The translations under genes were made by a program, and so were the position numbers. A DNA stretch of 6,911 bases from contig JAGOIS010000076.1 in the NCBI GenBank assembly GCA_017995495.1, forward strand, positions 1 through 6,911. Reading direction: 5' to 3'. This DNA comes from Candidatus Cloacimonadota bacterium. GTDB taxonomy: Bacteria > Cloacimonadota > Cloacimonadia > Cloacimonadales > Cloacimonadaceae. The notes under the pieces were generated by a model. It saw only the letters and a program-made list of their open reading frames with translations, ran no database searches and was not told the DNA's origin. Below, piece after piece: positions 1 to 5,580 of the stretch. Every line of letters starts with the position of its first letter. Position 1 is the first letter of the stretch.

Positions 1-1
1 C

Positions 2-736
2 GCCATGAAGGCCGGCATCGACGACCTCGGCATCGGCGCCCTGATGGGTCTTTACAATTGGAAATTCGAGGTGCTGGGCCTGCTCTATCACACCATCCAT
101 TTGGAGGACACCTTCGGGGTGGGGCCCCACACCATCTCCTTCCCGCGCATCGAGCCCGCCAACGGCACCGAATTTGCCGAAAAGCCGCCGCATCAGGTTT
201 CAGATGAGGATTTCAAACATCTGGTGGCCGTCATTCGCCTCAGCGTGCCCTACACCGGCATGATCCTCACCGCGCGAGAACCCATCGCCCTCCGCAACGA
301 GGTCCTGCGCTACGGAATATCCCAGATCGACGCCGGATCAAGCATCGGCGTGGGCGACTACTCCGCCAAGGATGAGGAATCTCGGAAAAAGAGCCAGTTT
401 GTGCTGGGAGACACCCGCAGCCTGGACGATGTGATCCACGAACTCGCGCAAGGTGGCTACATCCCGTCGTTCTGCACCAGTTGCTACCGCGCCGGCCGCA
501 CCGGGGAGCATTTCATGGAGTTCGCCATACCCGGCTTCGTGAAGCGTTTCTGCACCCCCAACGCCCTGCTCACCTTCGCCGAATACCTTTATGACTTCTC
601 CTCAGAGCGCACCCTCAAAGCCGGTCTGCAGCTAATAGACAACGAACTCACCCGGATCGGGGACAACAGCATGCGTGCCTCCGTCACTGCCAAACTCGAG
701 GAGATGAAACAGGGAAAGAGGGACCTCTATTTTTGA
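2..736 (+). CDS. hydG: [FeFe]-hydrogenase H-cluster maturase HydG (3' part, truncated by window edge)
   Basis: HydG is a radical SAM enzyme that cleaves tyrosine to p-cresol, CO and cyanide and builds the iron-CO-CN synthon for the H-cluster of [FeFe]-hydrogenase in the cytoplasm. The frame is open to the left edge, so the first ATG (base 5) is almost certainly internal. About 244 residues are visible against a usual length near 470. The key evidence is a CX2CX22C motif (Cys codons at 473, 482 and 551, with CTSCYRAGRTG at its start). This is the HydG-specific C-terminal ligand set for the auxiliary Fe-S cluster and is absent from the paralogue ThiH. The upstream stretch AGIDDLGIGALMGLYNW is typical of the barrel region of the HydG/ThiH family. 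The radical SAM CX3CX2C motif must lie upstream of the window. The gene ends at TGA (734-736). No hydE, hydF or hydrogenase gene follows, so any partners lie upstream or elsewhere. Identification is firm; only the 5' end is unknown. Confidence 0.95.
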   Translation, partial: AMKAGIDDLGIGALMGLYNWKFEVLGLLYHTIHLEDTFGVGPHTISFPRIEPANGTEFAEKPPHQVSDEDFKHLVAVIRLSVPYTGMILTAREPIALRNEVLRYGISQIDAGSSIGVGDYSAKDEESRKKSQFVLGDTRSLDDVIHELAQGGYIPSFCTSCYRAGRTGEHFMEFAIPGFVKRFCTPNALLTFAEYLYDFSSERTLKAGLQLIDNELTRIGDNSMRASVTAKLEEMKQGKRDLYF

Positions 737-793
737 TTTGGTCCGGGAACAACAAAAAGCCACACCAGAAAACAAGAGACAACGAGAAAGGGA

Positions 794-821
794 TTTCACC
801 CCTGAGAACAGCTGGGTGAAA
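794..821. other. Inverted repeat / hairpin downstream of hydG
   Basis: TTTCACCC (794-801) pairs perfectly with GGGTGAAA (814-821). Inside, CTG (802-804) can pair with CAG (809-811) around an AGAA loop, leaving two bulged bases. It starts 58 bp after the hydG stop. No T-run follows on the + strand, so it is a poor intrinsic terminator for hydG. On the - strand the following sequence is pyrimidine-rich (reverse complement of 767-793), but no gene reads into it from that side within a reasonable distance. It could protect the hydG mRNA 3' end or be part of a larger structured element. Confidence 0.5.
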
Positions 822-869
822 GCGGAGGGCGTGAACTGGCGGAAGAGCGGTAAACAGTCCACTGTCTGG

Positions 870-887
870 GCTCCGTTCACTCGGAGC
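870..887. other. Short perfect hairpin
   Basis: GCTCCG (870-875) and CGGAGC (882-887) form a perfect 6 bp stem with a 6-nt loop. It has no T-tract and lies in gene-free DNA, five bases after a near-palindrome at 854-865 (ACAGT-cc-ACTGT). Function unknown. Confidence 0.45.
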
Positions 888-1003
888 ATGGGTCCAAGTG
901 GGAAACGGGGGATCATCCTGGCTGGGAAAACCCCAATTAAAATCCCCGAACTCAGGCGGACGAAAAAAGAGGCCCGGAGATCCAGGCTTCAAATCGGTGA
1001 ATT

Positions 1004-1024
1004 ATTCGGAATCAGCATCCGAAT
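1004..1024. other. Perfect 7 bp inverted repeat
   Basis: ATTCGGA (1004-1010) and TCCGAAT (1018-1024) are perfect complements around a 7-nt loop, extended by one possible T-G pair. No U-tract follows on either strand. It lies 34 bp before the ATCCGT array and is one of a cluster of inverted repeats in this gene-free region. Confidence 0.45.
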
Positions 1025-1057
1025 GTCACCACTCATCAACACAAGTCCCCCCTCATG

Positions 1058-1088
1058 ATCCGTAAATCCGTTCAATCCGTTGATCCGT
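1058..1088. repeat. Short tandem ATCCGT array
   Basis: Four exact copies of ATCCGT start at 1058, 1066, 1075 and 1083, so the period is 8, 9 and 8 bp. A degenerate copy (CTCCGT) lies at 1105-1110. The units differ in the two or three bases between the hexamers. The array lies in the gene-free convergent region, more than 250 bp from any assigned gene. It is too short and irregular for a CRISPR array or typical VNTR. Confidence 0.65.
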
Positions 1089-1275
1089 ATGCAATTTCTC
1101 TTTTCTCCGTTCATCCCCCAATTTGTTACCCACTATATACGATAGAGTCTCTCTGAGCCTTTTCCCATCCACATGCCATTCACTTCCCGCTGACATCCCA
1201 ATGGATCAATGGGAACTGAAAGGGAGGCAAGCAAGAGGTGAACACGCCCAGGCTCAGGGCGGAGGAAGGGAGGTG

Positions 1276-1313
1276 GAAGACAAACAAACCCGCGCTCTCC
1301 AAGAACGCGGGTT
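1276..1313 (-). terminator. Intrinsic terminator of the OB-fold/membrane-protein unit
   Basis: Perfect 8 bp GC-rich stem: 1287-1294 (AACCCGCG) with 1306-1313 (CGCGGGTT) around an 11-nt loop. Read on the - strand, the stem is followed by a U-rich tail (TGTTTGTCTT), as expected for Rho-independent termination of the leftward unit, whose last stop codon is at 1357-1359. On the + strand the sequence after the stem (GATAATC) is not T-rich, so direction is clear. Confidence 0.75.
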
Positions 1314-1342
1314 GATAATCATCCCGTTCAGGTGATCTTATG

Positions 1343-1353
1343 CCGCCAAGCGG
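1343..1353 (-). other. Small hairpin next to a stop codon
   Basis: CCGC (1343-1346) and GCGG (1350-1353) form a 4 bp stem with a CAA loop, three bases after the stop codon of the leftward membrane-protein gene. There is no U-tract, so it is not a terminator; the real one lies about 30 bp further on. Confidence 0.3.
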
Positions 1354-1356
1354 GGT

Positions 1357-1725
1357 TTAGAGTTCCTGTTCAGCCTCTTCTTCAGCCAGGTCTTCGCCTT
1401 CATCTGCGGTTTGGGCGTGGATATTGATGTTGATGGCGCCTTTACCCATTTCGGGGTAGAAATCGTCGATGTATTCACGCACAGTGGTTTCGATGTCCGT
1501 GTGCTTGTCCAGGATCTCCTGGGGGAAGCCGAGCTTGATGGTCAGCATGTTCATGGTCTGGTTGATGCTGATCTTTGGCTTGGCGCCGTAAACGTTGTTG
1601 AGAAATTCAGGCAGGGACTTGTCCAGTTTGGCCAGCCCGTTGATGCGTTTGTAAGCTTTCAGGCCGAAGTGCGCGGCGAGCGCCACACCGCCCAAGACCA
1701 GCACCTTTCTAAAGAATTTGTTCAT
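1357..1725 (-). CDS. Small membrane-anchored protein of unknown function with acidic tail
   Basis: 122 residues; family not recognised. Residues 1-7 are basic, followed by one hydrophobic segment (about 8-22, VLVLGGVALAAHFGL), so it is either a single-pass inner-membrane protein with the body outside the cytoplasm or has an uncleaved signal anchor. Residues 45-105 look like a small mixed alpha/beta domain (predicted strands at PKISIN, MLTIKL and AININIH; a helix around HTDIETTVREYIDDFY). The last 15 or so residues are strongly acidic (Asp/Glu-rich). The start is supported by a strong AAGGAG site 8 nt upstream of ATG. It is the second gene of a leftward pair, 21 bp after the OB-fold gene, and is followed by a clear terminator, so it is a real expressed gene. 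I infer an envelope role, nothing more specific. Confidence 0.8.
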   Translation of the reverse strand: MNKFFRKVLVLGGVALAAHFGLKAYKRINGLAKLDKSLPEFLNNVYGAKPKISINQTMNMLTIKLGFPQEILDKHTDIETTVREYIDDFYPEMGKGAININIHAQTADEGEDLAEEEAEQEL

Positions 1726-1733
1726 GATCGTCT

Positions 1734-1739
1734 CTCCTT
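1734..1739 (-). promoter_or_regulatory. Strong ribosome binding site
   Basis: AAGGAG on the - strand, 8 nt before the ATG at 1725-1723. It fixes the start of the small membrane-protein gene and, being stronger than the site of the upstream gene, suggests the small protein may be made in larger amounts. Confidence 0.75.
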
Positions 1740-1746
1740 GCTGCTT

Positions 1747-2460
1747 TTATTTATAGATTGATTTGATCTTGCCCCAGCTCCGGTTCTGGGTGGAAACGGG
1801 CTGTTGGACCTGGAGGTCACCGGTGGAAACGGGATTCAGCAGATACTCCCCATAGCTGAAGGCCACCACGCCGGTGATATTGGCGAATTGGGTGCCGATG
1901 GCGGGCTCGGAAGCCCTGCCGCCGAAGCTTTGCAGCATCACGCCGCACTGGCCGCTGCCATCGCTGACCGAAAACCTGCCGTTCCTGGACTTGTTACCGT
2001 TGACGGAGGTGTTAACCAGCCTCACATACACGCCTTCGTAGGCCTCGGCCTCAATGGCATTGGCCATTTGGCCGGTGCTGATGATGACGGGATCGGGCAG
2101 GCCGCGGTAGTTATCCAGGATCCTGATGGAATTGAGGTCGCGGATGCAGGTCATGCCGAAATTCTCGGCCACCACGCCGCTCAGGCGGACATAGCTGCCA
2201 ACGGCCGGATCGTGCCTGCCATCGAGGATGAAGATGCCCCGCCAGGCGCCGCTGAGCCTTTCCGAGAGGAAAAAGCCCTCACCGCGGTAACCGGCTGCTG
2301 TGACCACACCTTCCAAGCTGACCTGTTTGCCCAGCCAGGGAGAGGGATAGGAACCATCCACCCCCCGGGAGGCGGTGTATTGGACATCGTATATGCTGAG
2401 AGCCGCGACTCCCATGCAGAGGCTGAGCAAGATGCTTGTCAGCCAGATCGATCTTTTCAT
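1747..2460 (-). CDS. Secreted tandem OB-fold protein (YhcR/nuclease-accessory type)
   Basis: 237 residues. Residues 1-20 form a signal peptide: basic KR, a hydrophobic core, and a likely signal peptidase I site near VAA/LS. Cys15 lacks a proper lipobox. The mature part holds two repeats of one pattern. Repeat 1 (about 44-117) has GKQVSLEGVVTA, GFFLSE, WRGIFIL and VGSYVRLSGVV. Repeat 2 (about 141-217) has YEGVYVRLVNTSV, GRFSVSDGSGQCGVML and IGTQFANITGVV. This strand order is that of the OB-fold domains often placed before secreted endonuclease/exonuclease/phosphatase domains (YhcR-like) or in surface proteins. No nuclease domain follows here, so it stands alone, with no visible catalytic motif. 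It may bind nucleic acid, sugar or protein outside the cytoplasm. It is the first gene of a leftward pair with the small membrane protein. ATG follows AGAGGT by 4 nt. Confidence 0.75.
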   Translation of the reverse strand: MKRSIWLTSILLSLCMGVAALSIYDVQYTASRGVDGSYPSPWLGKQVSLEGVVTAAGYRGEGFFLSERLSGAWRGIFILDGRHDPAVGSYVRLSGVVAENFGMTCIRDLNSIRILDNYRGLPDPVIISTGQMANAIEAEAYEGVYVRLVNTSVNGNKSRNGRFSVSDGSGQCGVMLQSFGGRASEPAIGTQFANITGVVAFSYGEYLLNPVSTGDLQVQQPVSTQNRSWGKIKSIYK

Positions 2461-2487
2461 TTTGACCTCTAAATGTCACTCTGTATC

Positions 2488-2517
2488 TGCTTGATATATT
2501 GTCAAGCAAAATCAAGC
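2488..2517. promoter_or_regulatory. Candidate operator over a leftward -35 element
   Basis: TGCTTGA (2488-2494) and TCAAGCA (2502-2508) are perfect 7 bp inverted arms around a 7-bp AT-rich spacer. A further TCAAGC lies at 2512-2517, 10 bp from the one at 2502, about one helical turn. A perfect TTGACA on the - strand (2505-2500) overlaps the right arm and points at the OB-fold gene, but I find no good -10 at 16-18 bp spacing. The arrangement suits a repressor or activator site in the divergent region. It is inferred from symmetry and position only. Confidence 0.4.
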
Positions 2518-2528
2518 TATATGTATCC

Positions 2529-2559
2529 TTGCCGGACGGGCGGCGGCCCCCGCTGGCAA
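2529..2559. other. GC-rich hairpin in divergent intergenic region
   Basis: TTGCC (2529-2533) pairs with GGCAA (2555-2559), and inside it GGGC (2538-2541) pairs with GCCC (2546-2549) around a GGCG loop. This strongly GC-rich block stands out against the AT-rich flanks. No T-tract follows on either strand, so it is not a standard terminator. It might insulate the two divergent promoters or be the remnant of a repeat. Confidence 0.35.
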
Positions 2560-2610
2560 AACTGCTGTGTGGAGCCTTTTGCGCAGCATCTGGGATATCA
2601 TACTTTTCAA

Positions 2611-2639
2611 TTGACAAATCCCTGCTCTCGAAATTACCT
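2611..2639 (+). promoter_or_regulatory. Possible uvrA promoter
   Basis: A perfect TTGACA (2611-2616) is followed 17 bp later by a weak -10 (TTACCT, 2634-2639). This would put the transcript start near 2646 and leave a leader of less than 20 nt before the TTG start. Another possible -10 (TATCAT, 2596-2601) lacks a good -35. No LexA-type box that I recognise (for example GAAC-N4-GTTC or CTG-N10-CAG) is placed over either candidate. Confidence 0.4.
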
Positions 2640-2649
2640 GCGCGGTCAT

Positions 2650-2656
2650 GAGGTGA
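2650..2656 (+). promoter_or_regulatory. Ribosome binding site deciding the TTG start of uvrA
   Basis: GAGGTGA (2650-2656) matches the anti-Shine-Dalgarno sequence and lies 6 nt before TTG at 2663-2665. An ATG at 2648-2650 overlaps this site but runs straight into TGA (ATG-AGG-TGA) and cannot be the uvrA start. No other in-frame start has a ribosome binding site. Confidence 0.7.
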
Positions 2657-2662
2657 TAATCT

Positions 2663-5557
2663 TTGAAGACCAAAATAGTGATAAAAGGCGCGTCCGAGCA
2701 TAATCTGAAGAACATCAACCTGGAATTTCCCCGCGATCAACTGGTGGTGTTCACCGGGGTCTCCGGTTCGGGAAAATCATCCCTGGCCTTTGACACGCTT
2801 TACGCTGAGGGCCAGCGCCGCTATGTGGAATCGCTTTCCGCCTATGCCCGCCAGTTCCTGGGGCAGATGGAAAAACCCCGCGTGGATTACATCGAGGGCC
2901 TTTCCCCGGCGATCGCGATCGAGCAGAAATCCGCCAGCAGGAACCCCCGCTCCACGGTCGGGACGGTCACCGAGATCTACGACTACCTGAGGGTGCTTTT
3001 CGCGCGGGTGGGAAAACAGTATTGCCACATTTGCGGCGACCCGGTGGGTTCCCAGACCGTGGACCAGATGGTGGAGCATCTGATGCAAAAACCAGCGGGC
3101 ACCAAGCTGCAGATCCTGGCTCCGGTGGCGAAGGGCAGGAAGGGCGAACACAAGGACCAGCTTGATGAATTGCGGCAGGAAGGCTATGTGCGGGTGCTGA
3201 TCAACGGCCAGTTGCGCAATCTGGACGAGGAGATCGTGCTGGACAAAAAGAGCAAGCACGACATCGACGTGGTGATCGACCGCGTGGTGATCAAGGAGGG
3301 GGCTCAATCCCGGCTGGCCGATTCGCTGGAACTGGCGCTCAAACTCACCGAGGGCCTGGTGAAGGTGGAATTCACCGGCACTGGCGAAGTCCAGCTGCTT
3401 TCCTCCACCAATTCCTGCGCCCGCTGCAACATCGGTTTCGAAGAACTGGCCCCCCAGCATTTTTCCTTCAACAGCCCGATCGGCGCCTGCCCGCTCTGCA
3501 ACGGACTGGGCTACAAGCTGGAATTCGATCCGGACCTCGTTGTGCCCAATCCTCAACTGACCATAATGGAAGGCGCTGTGTCTCCCTGGGGCAGGCTGGA
3601 GGTTAAACAGGACAGCTGGACCCTGAACACGGTGCGCAATCTGGCCAAAGCCTATGATTTTTCTCTTTCCACGCCCTGGTTCGAACTTCCGGACCTGGTG
3701 AAACAACTGATCCTCTATGGCTCCAAGGGCAAAAGGTTCAAGATCGCCTGGGCCAACGAACGTGGCTCAGGCCAGTTCATGATGCGCCACGAGGGCGTGA
3801 TCCCCACCCTGCAAAGGCGCATGCATGAAACCACTTCCGAGGATATGCGGCGCTATTACATGCAGTATATCAGCGACAAACCCTGCCCGGAATGCGGCGG
3901 GAAGAAGCTGAAAGCCAGTTCCCTGGCGGTGCGGGTGGGGGACAGGAACATCGGGGACGTTACGGCATTCAGCGTGCGGGAAGCCAGGGAATACTTTTCC
4001 CGGCTCAAACTCAGCGGCAACCAACTGCTGATCGCCCAGGAGATCCTCAAGGAGATCAACAACCGCCTGGGGTTTTTGGAAAGCGTGGGGCTGCACTACC
4101 TGAACCTGGACAGGCGATCGCCCACCCTCTCCGGAGGCGAGAGCCAGCGCATCCGGCTGGCCAGCCAGATCGGCAGCCAGCTCGTTGGCGTGATGTACAT
4201 CCTGGACGAACCCAGCATCGGGCTGCACCAGCGCGACAACCACAAGTTGGTCGAAATGCTCTGCCAGCTGAGGGACCTGGGCAACACCGTGATCGTGGTG
4301 GAGCATGATGAGGACACCATCCGCGCGGCAGACAGGGTGGTTGATTTCGGCCCCAAAGCTGGGATCCACGGCGGCGAGATCGTCGTATCCGGCAGTGTGG
4401 AGGAACTGGTGAAAAGCCCCCGTTCCCTCACCGGGGCCTATCTGAGCGGCAGGATGAGCATTCCCATCCCGAACCAGAGGGTGAAGGCCGATGACCGGAT
4501 GATCCGCATCGTGGGGGCGCAGCACAACAACTTAAAAAACATAGACGTGGAGATACCTTTGGGGATGTTCGTCTGCGTCACCGGGGTTTCCGGCAGCGGC
4601 AAGAGCTCGCTGATCAACCAGACCCTGCACCCACATCTGCAAAACCATTTTTACCGCAGCACCCACAAGGTGGGCAAAATGGCCGCCATCGAAGGTTTGG
4701 AGCACATCGATAAGGTGATTTGCATCGACCAGGACCCGATCGGCCGCACGCCGCGCTCCAACCCTTGCACCTATATCAAGCTCTTCGACCCGATCCGCCA
4801 GCTCTACAGCAAACTTCCGGCTTCCAAAGTGCGGGGTTACAACGCCGGCCGCTTTTCCTTCAACGTGGGCGGCGGACGCTGCGAAGCCTGCCAGGGAGCG
4901 GGTGTGAACCAGATCGAGATGCATTTCATGGCGGATATCTACGTCACCTGCGAGGTTTGCAAGGGCAAGCGCTACAACCAGGAAACGCTCGGCATCCGCT
5001 ACAAGGGAAAAAACATCTCCGAAGTGCTGGACATGGACGTGCAGGAGGCCTACGAATTCTTTGCCAACGTGCCTTCCATCAGACCGAAACTGGAAACCCT
5101 GATGGAGGTGGGATTGGACTACATCAAGCTGGGGCAGCCATCCACCACCCTCTCCGGTGGCGAGGCGCAGAGGATCAAACTGGCCCGTGAACTGAGTAAA
5201 ATGAGCACCGGCAACACCCTCTATCTGCTGGATGAACCCACCACCGGCCTGCACTTCGACGATATCAACCGCCTCCTGAAAGTGCTCTCCACACTGGTGC
5301 GGATGGGCAATACCGTGGTGGTGATCGAACACAATCTGGACGTGATTAAAACCGCCGACTGGGTCATTGACCTCGGCCCGGAAGGGGGAGACGCCGGTGG
5401 ATACGTGGTGGCGACAGGCACTCCGGAAGATATTATCAAGAACAAAAAGTCATGCACCGGGCAGTTTCTTAAAACTCATTACCTGCGTGAAACGCAGGCG
5501 CAGAGCAAACCTGTGCAGGCTCCCCGCAAGCCTGGCGGCAGAAAAAGCAAGTCCTGA
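2663..5557 (+). CDS. uvrA: Excinuclease ABC subunit UvrA
   Basis: UvrA is the ATPase that dimerises, scans DNA for bulky lesions and loads UvrB in nucleotide excision repair, in the cytoplasm. The 964 residues match the usual length of about 940-960, and all family parts are present. Walker A I is GVSGSGKSS at 32-40 and Walker A II the same sequence at 641-649. Signature motifs are LSGGESQRIRLA (489-500) and LSGGEAQRIKLA (830-841). Walker B motifs are MYILDEPSIGL (511-521) and LYLLDEPTTGL (853-863). Zinc ligands are Cys121/124 with 252/255, Cys276/279 with 408/411, and Cys740/743 with 763/766, the last being the DNA-contacting zinc module. The C-terminus ends in a basic Lys/Arg/Gly-rich tail. 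Translation starts at TTG, supported by GAGGTGA 6 nt upstream; the conserved N-terminal strand IVIKGASEHNLKNI begins five codons later. No uvrB or uvrC lies nearby. The next gene follows after 23 nt. Confidence 0.98.
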   Translation: MKTKIVIKGASEHNLKNINLEFPRDQLVVFTGVSGSGKSSLAFDTLYAEGQRRYVESLSAYARQFLGQMEKPRVDYIEGLSPAIAIEQKSASRNPRSTVGTVTEIYDYLRVLFARVGKQYCHICGDPVGSQTVDQMVEHLMQKPAGTKLQILAPVAKGRKGEHKDQLDELRQEGYVRVLINGQLRNLDEEIVLDKKSKHDIDVVIDRVVIKEGAQSRLADSLELALKLTEGLVKVEFTGTGEVQLLSSTNSCARCNIGFEELAPQHFSFNSPIGACPLCNGLGYKLEFDPDLVVPNPQLTIMEGAVSPWGRLEVKQDSWTLNTVRNLAKAYDFSLSTPWFELPDLVKQLILYGSKGKRFKIAWANERGSGQFMMRHEGVIPTLQRRMHETTSEDMRRYYMQYISDKPCPECGGKKLKASSLAVRVGDRNIGDVTAFSVREAREYFSRLKLSGNQLLIAQEILKEINNRLGFLESVGLHYLNLDRRSPTLSGGESQRIRLASQIGSQLVGVMYILDEPSIGLHQRDNHKLVEMLCQLRDLGNTVIVVEHDEDTIRAADRVVDFGPKAGIHGGEIVVSGSVEELVKSPRSLTGAYLSGRMSIPIPNQRVKADDRMIRIVGAQHNNLKNIDVEIPLGMFVCVTGVSGSGKSSLINQTLHPHLQNHFYRSTHKVGKMAAIEGLEHIDKVICIDQDPIGRTPRSNPCTYIKLFDPIRQLYSKLPASKVRGYNAGRFSFNVGGGRCEACQGAGVNQIEMHFMADIYVTCEVCKGKRYNQETLGIRYKGKNISEVLDMDVQEAYEFFANVPSIRPKLETLMEVGLDYIKLGQPSTTLSGGEAQRIKLARELSKMSTGNTLYLLDEPTTGLHFDDINRLLKVLSTLVRMGNTVVVIEHNLDVIKTADWVIDLGPEGGDAGGYVVATGTPEDIIKNKKSCTGQFLKTHYLRETQAQSKPVQAPRKPGGRKSKS

Positions 5558-5580
5558 CCGACGGGACAGACCGACAGCGC

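Larger units (their letters stand above)
737..1286. other. Gene-free convergent intergenic region with clustered inverted repeats
   Basis: About 550 bp between hydG (+) and the terminator of the opposite-strand unit. Several frames stay open on both strands (for example 738-1058 on + and 684-992 on -), but none has a Shine-Dalgarno site, a convincing start or a recognisable protein. What can be seen is structure: perfect inverted repeats at 794-801/814-821 (8 bp arms), 870-875/882-887 (6 bp), 1004-1010/1018-1024 (7 bp), a nested pair 908-913/942-947 enclosing 923-926/932-935, and a near-palindrome at 854-865. A short ATCCGT array follows at 1058-1088. From about 1090 to 1286 there is a pyrimidine-rich stretch, an AT-rich patch (1133-1139) and then purine-rich sequence, with nothing I can assign. 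It may be decayed sequence, a dispersed repeat or an untranslated RNA. Confidence 0.6.

Noticed and set aside
684..992. Open frame of 102 codons on the - strand, overlapping the hydG 3' end
   Set aside because: Overlaps the certain hydG coding end, has no ribosome site and an odd Pro/Phe-rich composition typical of chance frames. If its translation were conserved in relatives this should be revisited.
738..1058. Open frame of 106 codons on the + strand after hydG
   Set aside because: Starts at a TTG with no ribosome site, has low-complexity basic composition, resembles no protein I know, and is overlapped by equally long frames on the other strand; it crosses several hairpins.
1058..1110. 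ATCCGT array considered as a CRISPR array
   Set aside because: Units are 6 bp with 2-3 bp between them; no 23-50 bp repeats, no spacers and no cas genes.
1196..1214. Inverted repeat TCCCA-N9-TGGGA
   Set aside because: Only 5 bp arms with a 9-nt loop and no link to a gene; expected by chance in a stretch of this length.
1123..1335. Open frame of 70 codons on the + strand
   Set aside because: TTG start without a ribosome site, and it runs through the terminator hairpin of the opposite unit.
2461..2662. SOS (LexA) control of uvrA
   Set aside because: I looked for the common LexA palindromes near the candidate promoter and found none convincing. LexA sites vary by phylum, so this is not proof of absence.
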